A DNA stretch of 64,000 bases from Polaribacter atrinae (GTDB taxonomy: Bacteria > Bacteroidota > Bacteroidia > Flavobacteriales > Flavobacteriaceae), in NCBI RefSeq assembly GCF_038023995.1, contig NZ_CP150660.1, forward strand, positions 990,501 to 1,054,500, written 5' to 3'. Below the pieces are notes generated by a model. The model was not told the origin of the DNA and did not search any database. It was given only the letters and a program-made list of their open reading frames with translations. Shown here in pieces: positions 54,052 to 61,609 of the stretch. The first letter of the stretch is position 1, and the number at the start of each line of letters is the position of its first letter. Both the position numbers and the translations under genes were made by a program.

Positions 54052-56130
54052 TTATTCAATAATATTAGAAAATGTTGAAGCAGGTAACTCTTGTTTGTTA
54101 ACTAAATTCCCACTAGAAAAAGACGTATAGCCATATTTTATATATCTAGGTTTTTTAATTTCTGACGACCAAACCTGCAGAGTATTTTTAACAATCTTAG
54201 CTTTTGCAGGAACAAATTTTTTATCGGAATTAGCTATAAAAATATCTTTTACAGATAGATTATCTATCGTTTTTAACCCTTCGTTGTATTTAAAATAAAC
54301 TTCTAAAATGTTACCTTTTACATTTACAAAATCTAAAAGAGGTCCGGAAAAAGCAGTATTAAAATTATAACTCTTATGAAGTGCAATATTTGACAACCGC
54401 TCTCCAACAATCCATTTTTTCTTCGGATGAACATCCTTTTTGTTACCTACATCCATAGAAACTGCCATACCTGTATTTGGAATCTCTAATAAAGATCTTT
54501 GTGAATCTCTAAATGGTCCCCAATTTGGTCTATCAATACTACTTAACTGAACATAGTAGAAAGGCAATTCTTTATTATTAAAATGAGTACGCCAATCGGT
54601 TACTAACATTTTAAACAATTTAGAATGCAGCTCTAATTGTTCTGTATTAGATTCTCCCTGATACCAAATAACACCATTAATGGCATACTCTTTAATTGGT
54701 AAAATCCCTGAATCAAATAAAAATGTAGGTTGGTATGGATGTCTTGCTTTTATTTTATTTTTGGCAACATCTTCCATATTCAATACAATCCTGTCTGCTA
54801 CCCATTTATCTACCATAGGGTTTAAATGTGTGTCATTTAGTAAATTGATGGTTTCATGTTTTTGCTCCATAGATTCTCTACTAATCCAACTCTGAATAGG
54901 AGAACCACCAACAGCATTACAAATGATACCGATAGGTACGTTTAATTTTTTTTGAAGTTTATACGCGAAGGCATAAGCAACCGCAGAAAAGTTTTTTAGA
55001 TTATTTTCTGTTGAAGTAATCCAACCAGTATTTTTAAAATAATCTTTGGTATTACAGTTTAGAAGGTCTTGTTCGTTAAATTTTTGTCCAGACAATGCTT
55101 TCCCATCCATAGAAAATAGGAAAACGTTTTTATTTAAAGAATCTTTTAAAACAGTGGAAGCACTTTCCATATCTCTGATTTTAAAATCCATATTAGACTG
55201 TCCAGAAGCTAACCAAACTTCACCAACATAGACATTGTTTATCTCAATAGTTTTATTTGCTGTATAGAATTTTAAGGCATAAGGTCCTCCTGCTTCCATG
55301 GGATAAAAGCTAATGTTCCAACGTCCATTAAAATCGGTTTTTGCAATTTTTATTTGGTTTTTAAATTGAACTGTAATAGTTTCATTCACATTAGCGATTC
55401 CATTAAATTTTATAGGCTTGTTTCTTTGAAGCACCATATTTTCTGCATAGAGCATTGGTAATTGTAAACCACCATAATCTCCTTTTATAGCACCATAAAC
55501 TTTTTTAGAAATTATTTTAGCACCTTCTTTTGTAGGATGTAAATTATCTGGAAATAACTCCGGATAGCGATACAAAGGTTCATGTAGATCTATCACTTCA
55601 ACAGAAGATTTTGCTGCTATTTCTTCAATTTTAGATTGTATTTCTTTAAAATTTTCTCGCATACCTTCTTCAAACCAATGATGTCCAGAAAAAGTAGGCG
55701 TCATTTTGCAGATTATAACTTTTGGTTTTGAAGGCAATTTTTTATAAACCGCAATCATATCTAAATAATCACTTTCAAACTCGTCTTTGTGTTTTGGCCA
55801 ATTGTTATTGCCTTGGTCATTTAGCCCTAAGTGAATAATGACAATATTTGGCGTAAATTCTTGTGATTTTTTAAATTCTGATTTTTCCCAATACGGCTTG
55901 TGCCCCTTTTTTAGCATGGTAGCACCAGGATACCCAAAGTTTTTAACCCTATAACTTGAACCTAATAATTGTTGCAACTGTTCTGGATACGAGTTGTCTT
56001 CTCTGTTTTCAATTCCTGAACCATATGTTACGCTGTCTCCAATACATGCTACTTTTATTATTTGGCTATTGCATATAAAGGCAAAAAACAACAAAATCAG
56101 CGTTAGTAAATAGTCATTTTTTGCATTCAT
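54052..56130 (-). CDS. Two-domain SGNH esterase, sialate O-acetylesterase-like
   Basis: A 692-aa secreted protein with a signal peptide (FAFICNSQ). The N-terminal GDSL/SGNH domain has ACIGDSVTYGSG (Ser), NFGYPGATM, IHLGLNDQG and DNLHPTKEG (Asp-His). The C-terminal half is a second SGNH domain of the sialate O-acetylesterase type: VWLASGQSNMD (Ser), NAVGGSPIQSW, VIWYQGESN and KKDVHPKKK (Asp-His). Both triads appear complete. The two domains could remove O-acetyl groups at different positions of sialic acid, letting the sialidase work. It is 36 bp after the sialidase gene. The substrate is inferred from the operon. Confidence 0.87.
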   Translation of the reverse strand: MNAKNDYLLTLILLFFAFICNSQIIKVACIGDSVTYGSGIENREDNSYPEQLQQLLGSSYRVKNFGYPGATMLKKGHKPYWEKSEFKKSQEFTPNIVIIHLGLNDQGNNNWPKHKDEFESDYLDMIAVYKKLPSKPKVIICKMTPTFSGHHWFEEGMRENFKEIQSKIEEIAAKSSVEVIDLHEPLYRYPELFPDNLHPTKEGAKIISKKVYGAIKGDYGGLQLPMLYAENMVLQRNKPIKFNGIANVNETITVQFKNQIKIAKTDFNGRWNISFYPMEAGGPYALKFYTANKTIEINNVYVGEVWLASGQSNMDFKIRDMESASTVLKDSLNKNVFLFSMDGKALSGQKFNEQDLLNCNTKDYFKNTGWITSTENNLKNFSAVAYAFAYKLQKKLNVPIGIICNAVGGSPIQSWISRESMEQKHETINLLNDTHLNPMVDKWVADRIVLNMEDVAKNKIKARHPYQPTFLFDSGILPIKEYAINGVIWYQGESNTEQLELHSKLFKMLVTDWRTHFNNKELPFYYVQLSSIDRPNWGPFRDSQRSLLEIPNTGMAVSMDVGNKKDVHPKKKWIVGERLSNIALHKSYNFNTAFSGPLLDFVNVKGNILEVYFKYNEGLKTIDNLSVKDIFIANSDKKFVPAKAKIVKNTLQVWSSEIKKPRYIKYGYTSFSSGNLVNKQELPASTFSNIIE

Positions 56131-56166
56131 TTTTTTTTATTTTCAATAAAATATTAATCTTCTTTT

Positions 56167-57300
56167 TTACTTTTTCCTTGGCTTTTTATATACATCTGCT
56201 CCATCTGTTAACCATTCTAAAGAAAAGCTTACAAACGGATTTTTAGTATAGCCATCTTGTTCAAAAAACAATCCGATATCTCCATTTTCTAACACTGTTA
56301 GAGAAGAATATGCAGAAGATCCTTCGTAAATTGTTTTTCCTTCTGTCCAAGTTTTACCTTCATCATAACTAACTCTAACCGCCATATTTACACGTCCTTT
56401 TTCTGATTTTGCATTCGAAAAAAGTAAACGATTCTTTTTATAACCATCTTCTATAGAGGTATAACGGATAATACTTGCATTACAACCTGGATCTATTAAT
56501 TCTGGAACTGCTTTAGTTTCCCAAGTTTTACCTTCATCTGTTGACGTATGTACATAACGAATTCCTTTACCATTTACACGAGCATTAATCATTAAGGTAC
56601 CATCTGCAAGTTCAATGATTTTTGATTCATCTGCAGGCTGAATTGGTGAATCTATAAAATACCAAGTCTTACCGTGATCATCACTACCAAAAACATGTAA
56701 GCCACTATTTAAATTAACCATAGTGTGTAATAATTTTCCTGAACGGGTTTGAATACCTCTACCAGAGGTAATAAATTTAAAATCTTTATGCCACTCACTT
56801 TTTGCTATTTGAGACGTAATATCTACTGGTTTACTCCATGTTTTACCATTATCTGCACTTTTTACAACATGTAAATAATAAATATCCTTTTCTGTATCTA
56901 AATTCATATAGTTGTAAAAAAGGAAAATTTCTTTAGTAACTGTATCTACAATCATAGAAGGATCTGACGCTGATTTACCGTAAGGAAAATCTACCACAGT
57001 TTCTATAGCCGACCAAGTTTTACCATTGTCTGCACTTCTTCTAATTATAATGTTAATGTCTTTACTCCATTTTAAATCTCCACAGTTAGGTACACGCTCA
57101 TCTATTGACGCTATTAAATCTCCATTTGGAGCAGTCACAATAGAAGGAATTCTGTAGCAATTAACATCCTCATCCATAGATGAGTTAAATAAATCTTGAA
57201 ACACCAAAGTCTCTTTTGTCTTTTTTTCTGACTTGGTTTTGTCTTGCACTGCACAACTAAAGCAGCTTATTGAAATTAATAGTACAATTACTTTTTTCAT
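56167..57300 (-). CDS. GH33 exo-alpha-sialidase lipoprotein
   Basis: A 377-aa sialidase with a lipoprotein signal (SCFSC, Cys16). It has the Arg-bearing YRIP motif (Arg50) and four or more Asp boxes (SADNGKTW twice, DDHGKTW, STDEGKTW, SYDEGKTW). The other active-site features are IIELADG, INARVNGKGIRY with a second Arg, and SAYSSLTVLENG with the nucleophilic Tyr. It lacks a lectin or CBM insert. It releases terminal sialic acid from glycans at the cell surface or in the periplasm. It is 19 bp after the creatininase-family gene and 36 bp before the double esterase, firmly within the AGE-led operon. Confidence 0.94.
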   Translation of the reverse strand: MKKVIVLLISISCFSCAVQDKTKSEKKTKETLVFQDLFNSSMDEDVNCYRIPSIVTAPNGDLIASIDERVPNCGDLKWSKDINIIIRRSADNGKTWSAIETVVDFPYGKSASDPSMIVDTVTKEIFLFYNYMNLDTEKDIYYLHVVKSADNGKTWSKPVDITSQIAKSEWHKDFKFITSGRGIQTRSGKLLHTMVNLNSGLHVFGSDDHGKTWYFIDSPIQPADESKIIELADGTLMINARVNGKGIRYVHTSTDEGKTWETKAVPELIDPGCNASIIRYTSIEDGYKKNRLLFSNAKSEKGRVNMAVRVSYDEGKTWTEGKTIYEGSSAYSSLTVLENGDIGLFFEQDGYTKNPFVSFSLEWLTDGADVYKKPRKK

Positions 57301-57319
57301 TTTATAAAATTTATATTAT

Positions 57320-58099
57320 TTATTCGTACATATTTTTAGCATCTGCATGGTACAGTTCTCCAAAAAACTCTGCAACTTTATCAACAACTACTTCTAAAAA
57401 TATTTTTCCTTTTTCTGCAGTTGCAAATTTCGGATTTCCAACTCCCGTATCCTTAGTCACTTCCGTCCATTGACGTTGTGTAGATACCCATCCTTCTTTC
57501 AATCCTTTTATTTTAAATTTTTTCTCGGTTCCGTTACCCGCTTCTTCTAAGGGCAATACCAAATGAGGTTTAATATGCATAATTGCTGATGTTTCTAATT
57601 CACCAGCATGATCTCCAGGTTCATTAAAGTAATCATTTGCATTTGCTACTTGCCACCAATTTATGGCACAAACAAAATTTTTAGGAAATGCTAAACTCAA
57701 TTCCCTAATCATTTGCTTAAAATTGTTACCGCCATGAGAATTTACAATCACCAATTTTTGGATATCATGTGCATTTAATACCTGAACTACATCCTTTAAA
57801 ACGGCGTATTGTGTACTCGGACTCATATTCATACACAGTTTAACATCCATTTGCCCCGTATTAACTCCAAATGGAATGGTTGGCAATACAATTACTTTTG
57901 CCTTTTTTTCCCAAGCTTTTTTAGCGGCTTCTATGGCTACAAATTCTGCCTGAAAATTATCCGTAGCATACGGCAAATGGTAATTATGAGCTTCTGAAGC
58001 TCCCCAAGGCAAAATAGCAACTTTATAATCTGTTTCTTTTACAGTTTTCCAATTGATATCTGCCAACACATAAGGTCTAATACTATTTTCCATATTCAT
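57320..58099 (-). CDS. Creatininase-family amidohydrolase, function in this operon unknown
   Basis: A 259-aa cytoplasmic-looking metalloenzyme with no signal peptide. Metal-ligand motifs of the creatininase family: WGASEAHNYHLPYATDN (Glu, His, Asp), VNSHGGNN and DHAGELETS (Glu). It starts 5 bp after the AGE stop and ends 19 bp before the sialidase, so it belongs to the sialic-acid operon. The family hydrolyses C-N bonds in small cyclic or linear amides. Possible roles are opening a lactam or amide form of a modified nonulosonic acid, or of an amino-sugar derivative, but nothing in sequence defines the substrate. Confidence 0.85.
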   Translation of the reverse strand: MNMENSIRPYVLADINWKTVKETDYKVAILPWGASEAHNYHLPYATDNFQAEFVAIEAAKKAWEKKAKVIVLPTIPFGVNTGQMDVKLCMNMSPSTQYAVLKDVVQVLNAHDIQKLVIVNSHGGNNFKQMIRELSLAFPKNFVCAINWWQVANANDYFNEPGDHAGELETSAIMHIKPHLVLPLEEAGNGTEKKFKIKGLKEGWVSTQRQWTEVTKDTGVGNPKFATAEKGKIFLEVVVDKVAEFFGELYHADAKNMYE

Positions 58100-58104
58100 C
58101 TATT

Positions 58105-59262
58105 TTATTTACTTTCTATGTTTTCAAAAGCTTTCCAGCATTGAAACATTGCTCTAGGAACATGAAAACAACCTTTCCACTTACCTCCTTTTAAATCTAA
58201 CAATACTTCACCTTGTCTATTTAAATACCCAAACCATTCACCATTTTCTGGATCAGAAAAATGTGACCAAGTATATTTATGAACTTTCTCATACCAATCT
58301 TTTAATTCTTCTCTTCCTGTTTGTTCATAAGCTTTAGACAAAGCCACCAAAGCCTCTAAGTGTACCCACCATAATTTTTGATCCCACTCTAATTGTTGTG
58401 GTGGTTTTCCATGGGCGTCCATAAAGTATAAAATCCCTCCGTGTTTTTGATCCCAACTATAGTCTAAAATTTTTAAAATGGTATCTGCTGCCTTTTCAAT
58501 CAATTTAGTATCTTTTCTTCTAACACCAATATCAATCATAAACCACATGGCTTCAATACCGTGTCCTGGATTTAAAAGGCGACCATTATAACTATCTTCA
58601 TGCGATCCATCTGGTTTCACAAATTCATAAATTAGTCCAGATTTTTTATCTAAAAAAACTTCCATAACTTCACGAACACTAAAATCTATCGTTTTTTCTA
58701 CTTCTTCTTTATCTAAAATGCCTTCTAACTCCAATACCAAATTAGATAAAATCATAGGCAATGCAAAGCTTTTTAAAGGACGTGCATTCGTAGATTTTTC
58801 GTAAACTCCTTTAGGATTGTCTTTCTTTTTTAAAATATTAAGATAGGTTTGTTTTGCCAGTTTCTTAATTTCTTCATCACCTGAAGCTATGGCATATTGG
58901 CTAAATGCCATGGCAGCAAAACAATCTGAAAATATATTATATGGCTGAACAAGTGGTTGCCCCTCCTTAGTGGTAGAAAAGTAAAAGTTACCTTCCTTAT
59001 CCATACCATGTTTTACAATAAAATCGATACCATGTTTTGCTATTTTTAGCCAATTTTCATTTCTATCAACATTATTATACAACATAGAGAACGTCCAAGC
59101 TTGTCTACCCTGAAGCCATATAAACTTATCTGTATCATACATTTTACCGTTTCTGTCTAAACAAGTAAAATAACCACCATCTTTTGTGTCCATAGAATTT
59201 TTTTCCCAAAAAGGAATAATATCACTTAATAGTGTACTTTTATATAAATCTTTATATAACAT
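58105..59262 (-). CDS. N-acylglucosamine 2-epimerase (AGE) family protein
   Basis: A 385-aa (alpha/alpha)6-barrel epimerase without a signal peptide. Likely reaction: ManNAc to GlcNAc, feeding the sugar from sialic acid lyase into GlcNAc catabolism. Motifs: [41 protein letters not shown] (His), [13 protein letters not shown] (His) and [12 protein letters not shown] (His). It is the first gene of the sialic-acid operon and sits right behind the putative operator shared with the GntR gene. A related AGE-fold cellobiose or mannose epimerase is a possible alternative, but the nanA-yhcH neighbourhood supports ManNAc. Confidence 0.9.
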   Translation of the reverse strand: MLYKDLYKSTLLSDIIPFWEKNSMDTKDGGYFTCLDRNGKMYDTDKFIWLQGRQAWTFSMLYNNVDRNENWLKIAKHGIDFIVKHGMDKEGNFYFSTTKEGQPLVQPYNIFSDCFAAMAFSQYAIASGDEEIKKLAKQTYLNILKKKDNPKGVYEKSTNARPLKSFALPMILSNLVLELEGILDKEEVEKTIDFSVREVMEVFLDKKSGLIYEFVKPDGSHEDSYNGRLLNPGHGIEAMWFMIDIGVRRKDTKLIEKAADTILKILDYSWDQKHGGILYFMDAHGKPPQQLEWDQKLWWVHLEALVALSKAYEQTGREELKDWYEKVHKYTWSHFSDPENGEWFGYLNRQGEVLLDLKGGKWKGCFHVPRAMFQCWKAFENIESK

Positions 59263-59298
59263 ATTGTATTTTTTATTATATTTAGGAAAAATTACGTG

Positions 59299-59323
59299 TT
59301 ATGTATAACATAATACAAACTTA
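59299..59323 (-). promoter_or_regulatory. AGE operon promoter with perfect GntR/FadR-type operator
   Basis: TTATGT-ATA-ACATAA (59299-59313) is a perfect palindrome with a GTATAAC core, fitting the FadR-subfamily GTNNNAC pattern. On the minus strand TAAGTTTG (59316-59323) matches the -7 consensus TAnnTTTG and ends two bases before the palindrome, the same geometry as at susC1. The operator ends 36 bases from the AGE start and lies about 58 bases upstream of the GntR start, so one bound dimer could repress the operon and feed back on its own gene. Confidence 0.7.
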
Positions 59324-59371
59324 ATGAAATAAATTATATAAATTACCGTTGTAATAAATTAAATAGCAATA

Positions 59372-60094
59372 ATGAAAAATAAAATAAGCATTTCCCCTTT
59401 AACGAATCTTAGCTTAGTCGATAAAGTAGAAATTCGTATTACAGAATATATAAAAGAGAACAAGCTTTCGGTTGGTGACACAATACCGAAAGAAATGGAA
59501 TTTGCAGAAGCTTTAGGTGTTAGTAGAACAGTTATTAGAGAAGCTTTATCTAGGCTGCGAACTATAGGTATTATTGATTCTAAAAAACATAAAGGAATGG
59601 TGTTATCTCAACCAGACTTTATACATAATTTTGAAAAAGTAATTGACACTCATTTACTAGGTGATGAAACCTTAAAAGATATTTTTGAGCTTCGCTTGAT
59701 ATTAGAAATGGGAATGATAGATCTCTTGTTTGCTAGAAAGACAGAAAAAGATTTAGTTGAGCTTGAAGAAATTGTTAGTAAAATGGAAAATGAGGACTCA
59801 GCAGGAACTACTCTTTTTAGCTTAGATAATGAAGTTGCCTTTCACGGAAAATTATATGAAATGTCTGGAAACAAAACGTTACAAAGGTTTCAGAATTTAT
59901 TATTACCAGTATTTCAATATGTACATACTAATAAACTACCTGACGCCGAGACCTACATGTATACTAAGAAATTTATAACACATAGAGAGCTTTTAAACTT
60001 TTTAAAAAATGATAATAAAAAAGCATTTAGAAAAGGAATGAGTCAGCATTTAGAACCACATTTTGATAGAATTTTAAACCACCCTACATCTTAA
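59372..60094 (+). CDS. FadR-subfamily GntR transcriptional regulator (NanR-like)
   Basis: A 240-aa regulator. The winged helix-turn-helix is at about 15-85 (VGDTIPKEMEFAEALGVSRTVIREALSRLRTIGII), then an all-helical FCD domain with Asp/His residues arranged as a metal site (LDNEVAFHGKLY, ITHRELL, SQHLEPHF). This is the architecture of E. coli NanR, which responds to sialic acid. It is transcribed away from the AGE operon across a perfect palindrome and overlaps tail-to-tail with YhcH. Effector is inferred to be sialic acid or ManNAc. Likely autoregulated. Confidence 0.92.
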   Translation: MKNKISISPLTNLSLVDKVEIRITEYIKENKLSVGDTIPKEMEFAEALGVSRTVIREALSRLRTIGIIDSKKHKGMVLSQPDFIHNFEKVIDTHLLGDETLKDIFELRLILEMGMIDLLFARKTEKDLVELEEIVSKMENEDSAGTTLFSLDNEVAFHGKLYEMSGNKTLQRFQNLLLPVFQYVHTNKLPDAETYMYTKKFITHRELLNFLKNDNKKAFRKGMSQHLEPHFDRILNHPTS

Positions 60095-60533
60095 CTTTTA
60101 CAATTACCTTTTTAACTATTAAAGTGCCATTTAAACTAATTTCAGGTAAATGAATATCATCAGGAAAAAAAATAATGAACATTCCTTTTTGTAATGTTTG
60201 TAAGTTAAATGGCTCTTTATACAAGGCATAGTCATCTAAGTCATCATAAATTTTATGTGGTTTTTGATCAAATAGCGTAGTATATCCTATTTGCTCAGTG
60301 CCCTTTGCCATAAAATGAATATCAATATATTTAAGATGCCCTTCTAAAAGATTATGATCTATAGGTTTTGTCTCATATTCTTTTACTAGTGCATAAACAG
60401 ATTTATCATTAATTTCATATTTACCAATAGGTATTTTGGCAAAGTTGGTGTTTTTTAAATAATTTAAGGCTTTATCAACCCCCTTATGCATGCCTCTATA
60501 TAAATTAGCATTTTCTATTTTATCAACAATCAT
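60084..60533 (-). CDS. YhcH/YjgK/YiaL-family protein
   Basis: A 149-aa cupin-like cytoplasmic protein. Family motifs: LEGHLKYIDIHFMAKGTEQIGY, FIIFFPDDIHLPEISLNG and VKKVIVKV. YhcH is found with nan genes in many bacteria, where it has been linked to sialic-acid derivatives, including anomerase-type roles. It lies 67 bp after nanA, behind a terminator hairpin, and its last 11 bp overlap the end of the GntR gene on the opposite strand. Confidence 0.9.
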   Translation of the reverse strand: MIVDKIENANLYRGMHKGVDKALNYLKNTNFAKIPIGKYEINDKSVYALVKEYETKPIDHNLLEGHLKYIDIHFMAKGTEQIGYTTLFDQKPHKIYDDLDDYALYKEPFNLQTLQKGMFIIFFPDDIHLPEISLNGTLIVKKVIVKVKM

Positions 60534-60552
60534 TATATATCTAATGTTTTAT

Positions 60553-60591
60553 AAAAAAACCAAGCAAAATGTATATTTTAACTTGGTTTTT
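60553..60591 (-). terminator. Terminator/attenuator hairpin between nanA and yhcH
   Basis: AAAAACCAAG (60555-60564) and CTTGGTTTTT (60582-60591) form a perfect 10-bp stem, followed on the minus strand by a T-run. It lies only 20 bases before the YhcH start codon, leaving no room for a separate promoter, so YhcH should depend on read-through. Confidence 0.75.
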
Positions 60592-60600
60592 ACCCTATTA

Positions 60601-61506
60601 TTATTTACTTAAATGATCTAACAACCCAATGTTGTCTAATTCTGTTTTAATTTCTAAATAGACTTCATCTGGCAATGTAGTATGCGGAAATCTACTTGGA
60701 CCACAATCTACACCTAAGTATTTCATAAACCCTTTTGCCACACCATTAAAGCCTCCATAACCATCTAAAATCTCAACAAACCTAATTGCTTTTGTTTGCA
60801 ATTTAGCGGCCTCAACCATTTTACCTGCTTCAAACAGCTCCTTTATTTTGTAATATAAAGGTGCTAGATGATTATAAGTACTTCCTACCCAACCATCTGC
60901 CCCTAATGGCAAACTAGCAAGAAGTATTTCATCAAAACCAAACAAAATATTAAACTTCCCGTTTTCAAAATTCTTACAATGCAAATAATCTATTAAATTA
61001 TTATTAGTAAACTTAATTCCTTCTAGTGTTGGTATTTCTTTAGAAGCTACTTTTAAAAATTCTAACATATTTAAATCAGCACCGCTTAAAACAGGAATAT
61101 GATAATAATAAAACGGAAGATTTGGAGCAGCTGCTGCAACTTCTTTACAATATTTTACCAATTTTTCTATAGTATTTAGCTTAAAGTAATAAGGAGCCAA
61201 TACTGCAATGGCATCTACTTTATCTGATGCATAAGCTGCCAATTCTTTAGACACCTTTAAACTAGGTGAGCCTACATGATCTATTAAATATAAATTAGAA
61301 GTTTTGTTCTTAGACCATGCTAAAGTAATTTCTTTACGCTCTTCTATAGACAACGAAACAAAGTCTCCTGTAGAACCATTCATAAAAACCCCTGCAATTT
61401 TATTTCTAATTAAAAAACTGCTGTAATCTTTAATAACACTTGTGTTTAAATAGCCATCTTTATGCATGGGTGCATACGTAGCTGCTACTAAATTTTTTAT
61501 CTTCAT
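60601..61506 (-). CDS. nanA: N-acetylneuraminate lyase
   Basis: Class I aldolase of 301 aa splitting sialic acid into ManNAc and pyruvate in the cytoplasm. The Schiff-base residue is Lys165 (LEGIKFTNN). Tyr135 is in the FYYYHIP motif and the pyruvate-binding GSTGD loop is at 44-48; these correspond to Lys165 and Tyr137 of the E. coli enzyme. I use the ATG at 61506; a longer frame begins with TTG and would place its start inside the upstream terminator hairpin. It is 103 bp beyond SusD3, with a terminator between, and precedes YhcH. Dihydrodipicolinate synthase is a sister family but the GSTGD and YHIP motifs favour sialic acid. Confidence 0.92.
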   Translation of the reverse strand: MKIKNLVAATYAPMHKDGYLNTSVIKDYSSFLIRNKIAGVFMNGSTGDFVSLSIEERKEITLAWSKNKTSNLYLIDHVGSPSLKVSKELAAYASDKVDAIAVLAPYYFKLNTIEKLVKYCKEVAAAAPNLPFYYYHIPVLSGADLNMLEFLKVASKEIPTLEGIKFTNNNLIDYLHCKNFENGKFNILFGFDEILLASLPLGADGWVGSTYNHLAPLYYKIKELFEAGKMVEAAKLQTKAIRFVEILDGYGGFNGVAKGFMKYLGVDCGPSRFPHTTLPDEVYLEIKTELDNIGLLDHLSK

Positions 61507-61540
61507 TTTTATTTTATTAATGATGTTAACTTTGAACTTA

Positions 61541-61581
61541 AAAAAAAAGAGCGTTAAGATGTTCACCAAAACGCTCTTTTT
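61541..61581 (-). terminator. Terminator/attenuator hairpin between susD3 and nanA
   Basis: A perfect 11-bp stem (AAAAGAGCGTT at 61545-61555 with AACGCTCTTTT at 61570-61580) followed on the minus strand by eight T residues. It starts about 29 bp after the SusD stop and ends some 35 bases before nanA, so nanA either uses a promoter inside susD or needs read-through. Confidence 0.85.
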
Positions 61582-61609
61582 AAAACTAATTCAAATAATA
61601 ATCTTTACT

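Noticed and set aside
54036..54059. Overlap of the second GH27 gene with the esterase gene using an upstream TTG
   Set aside because: The ATG at 54035 gives a standard signal peptide and removes the overlap, so the longer start is not used.
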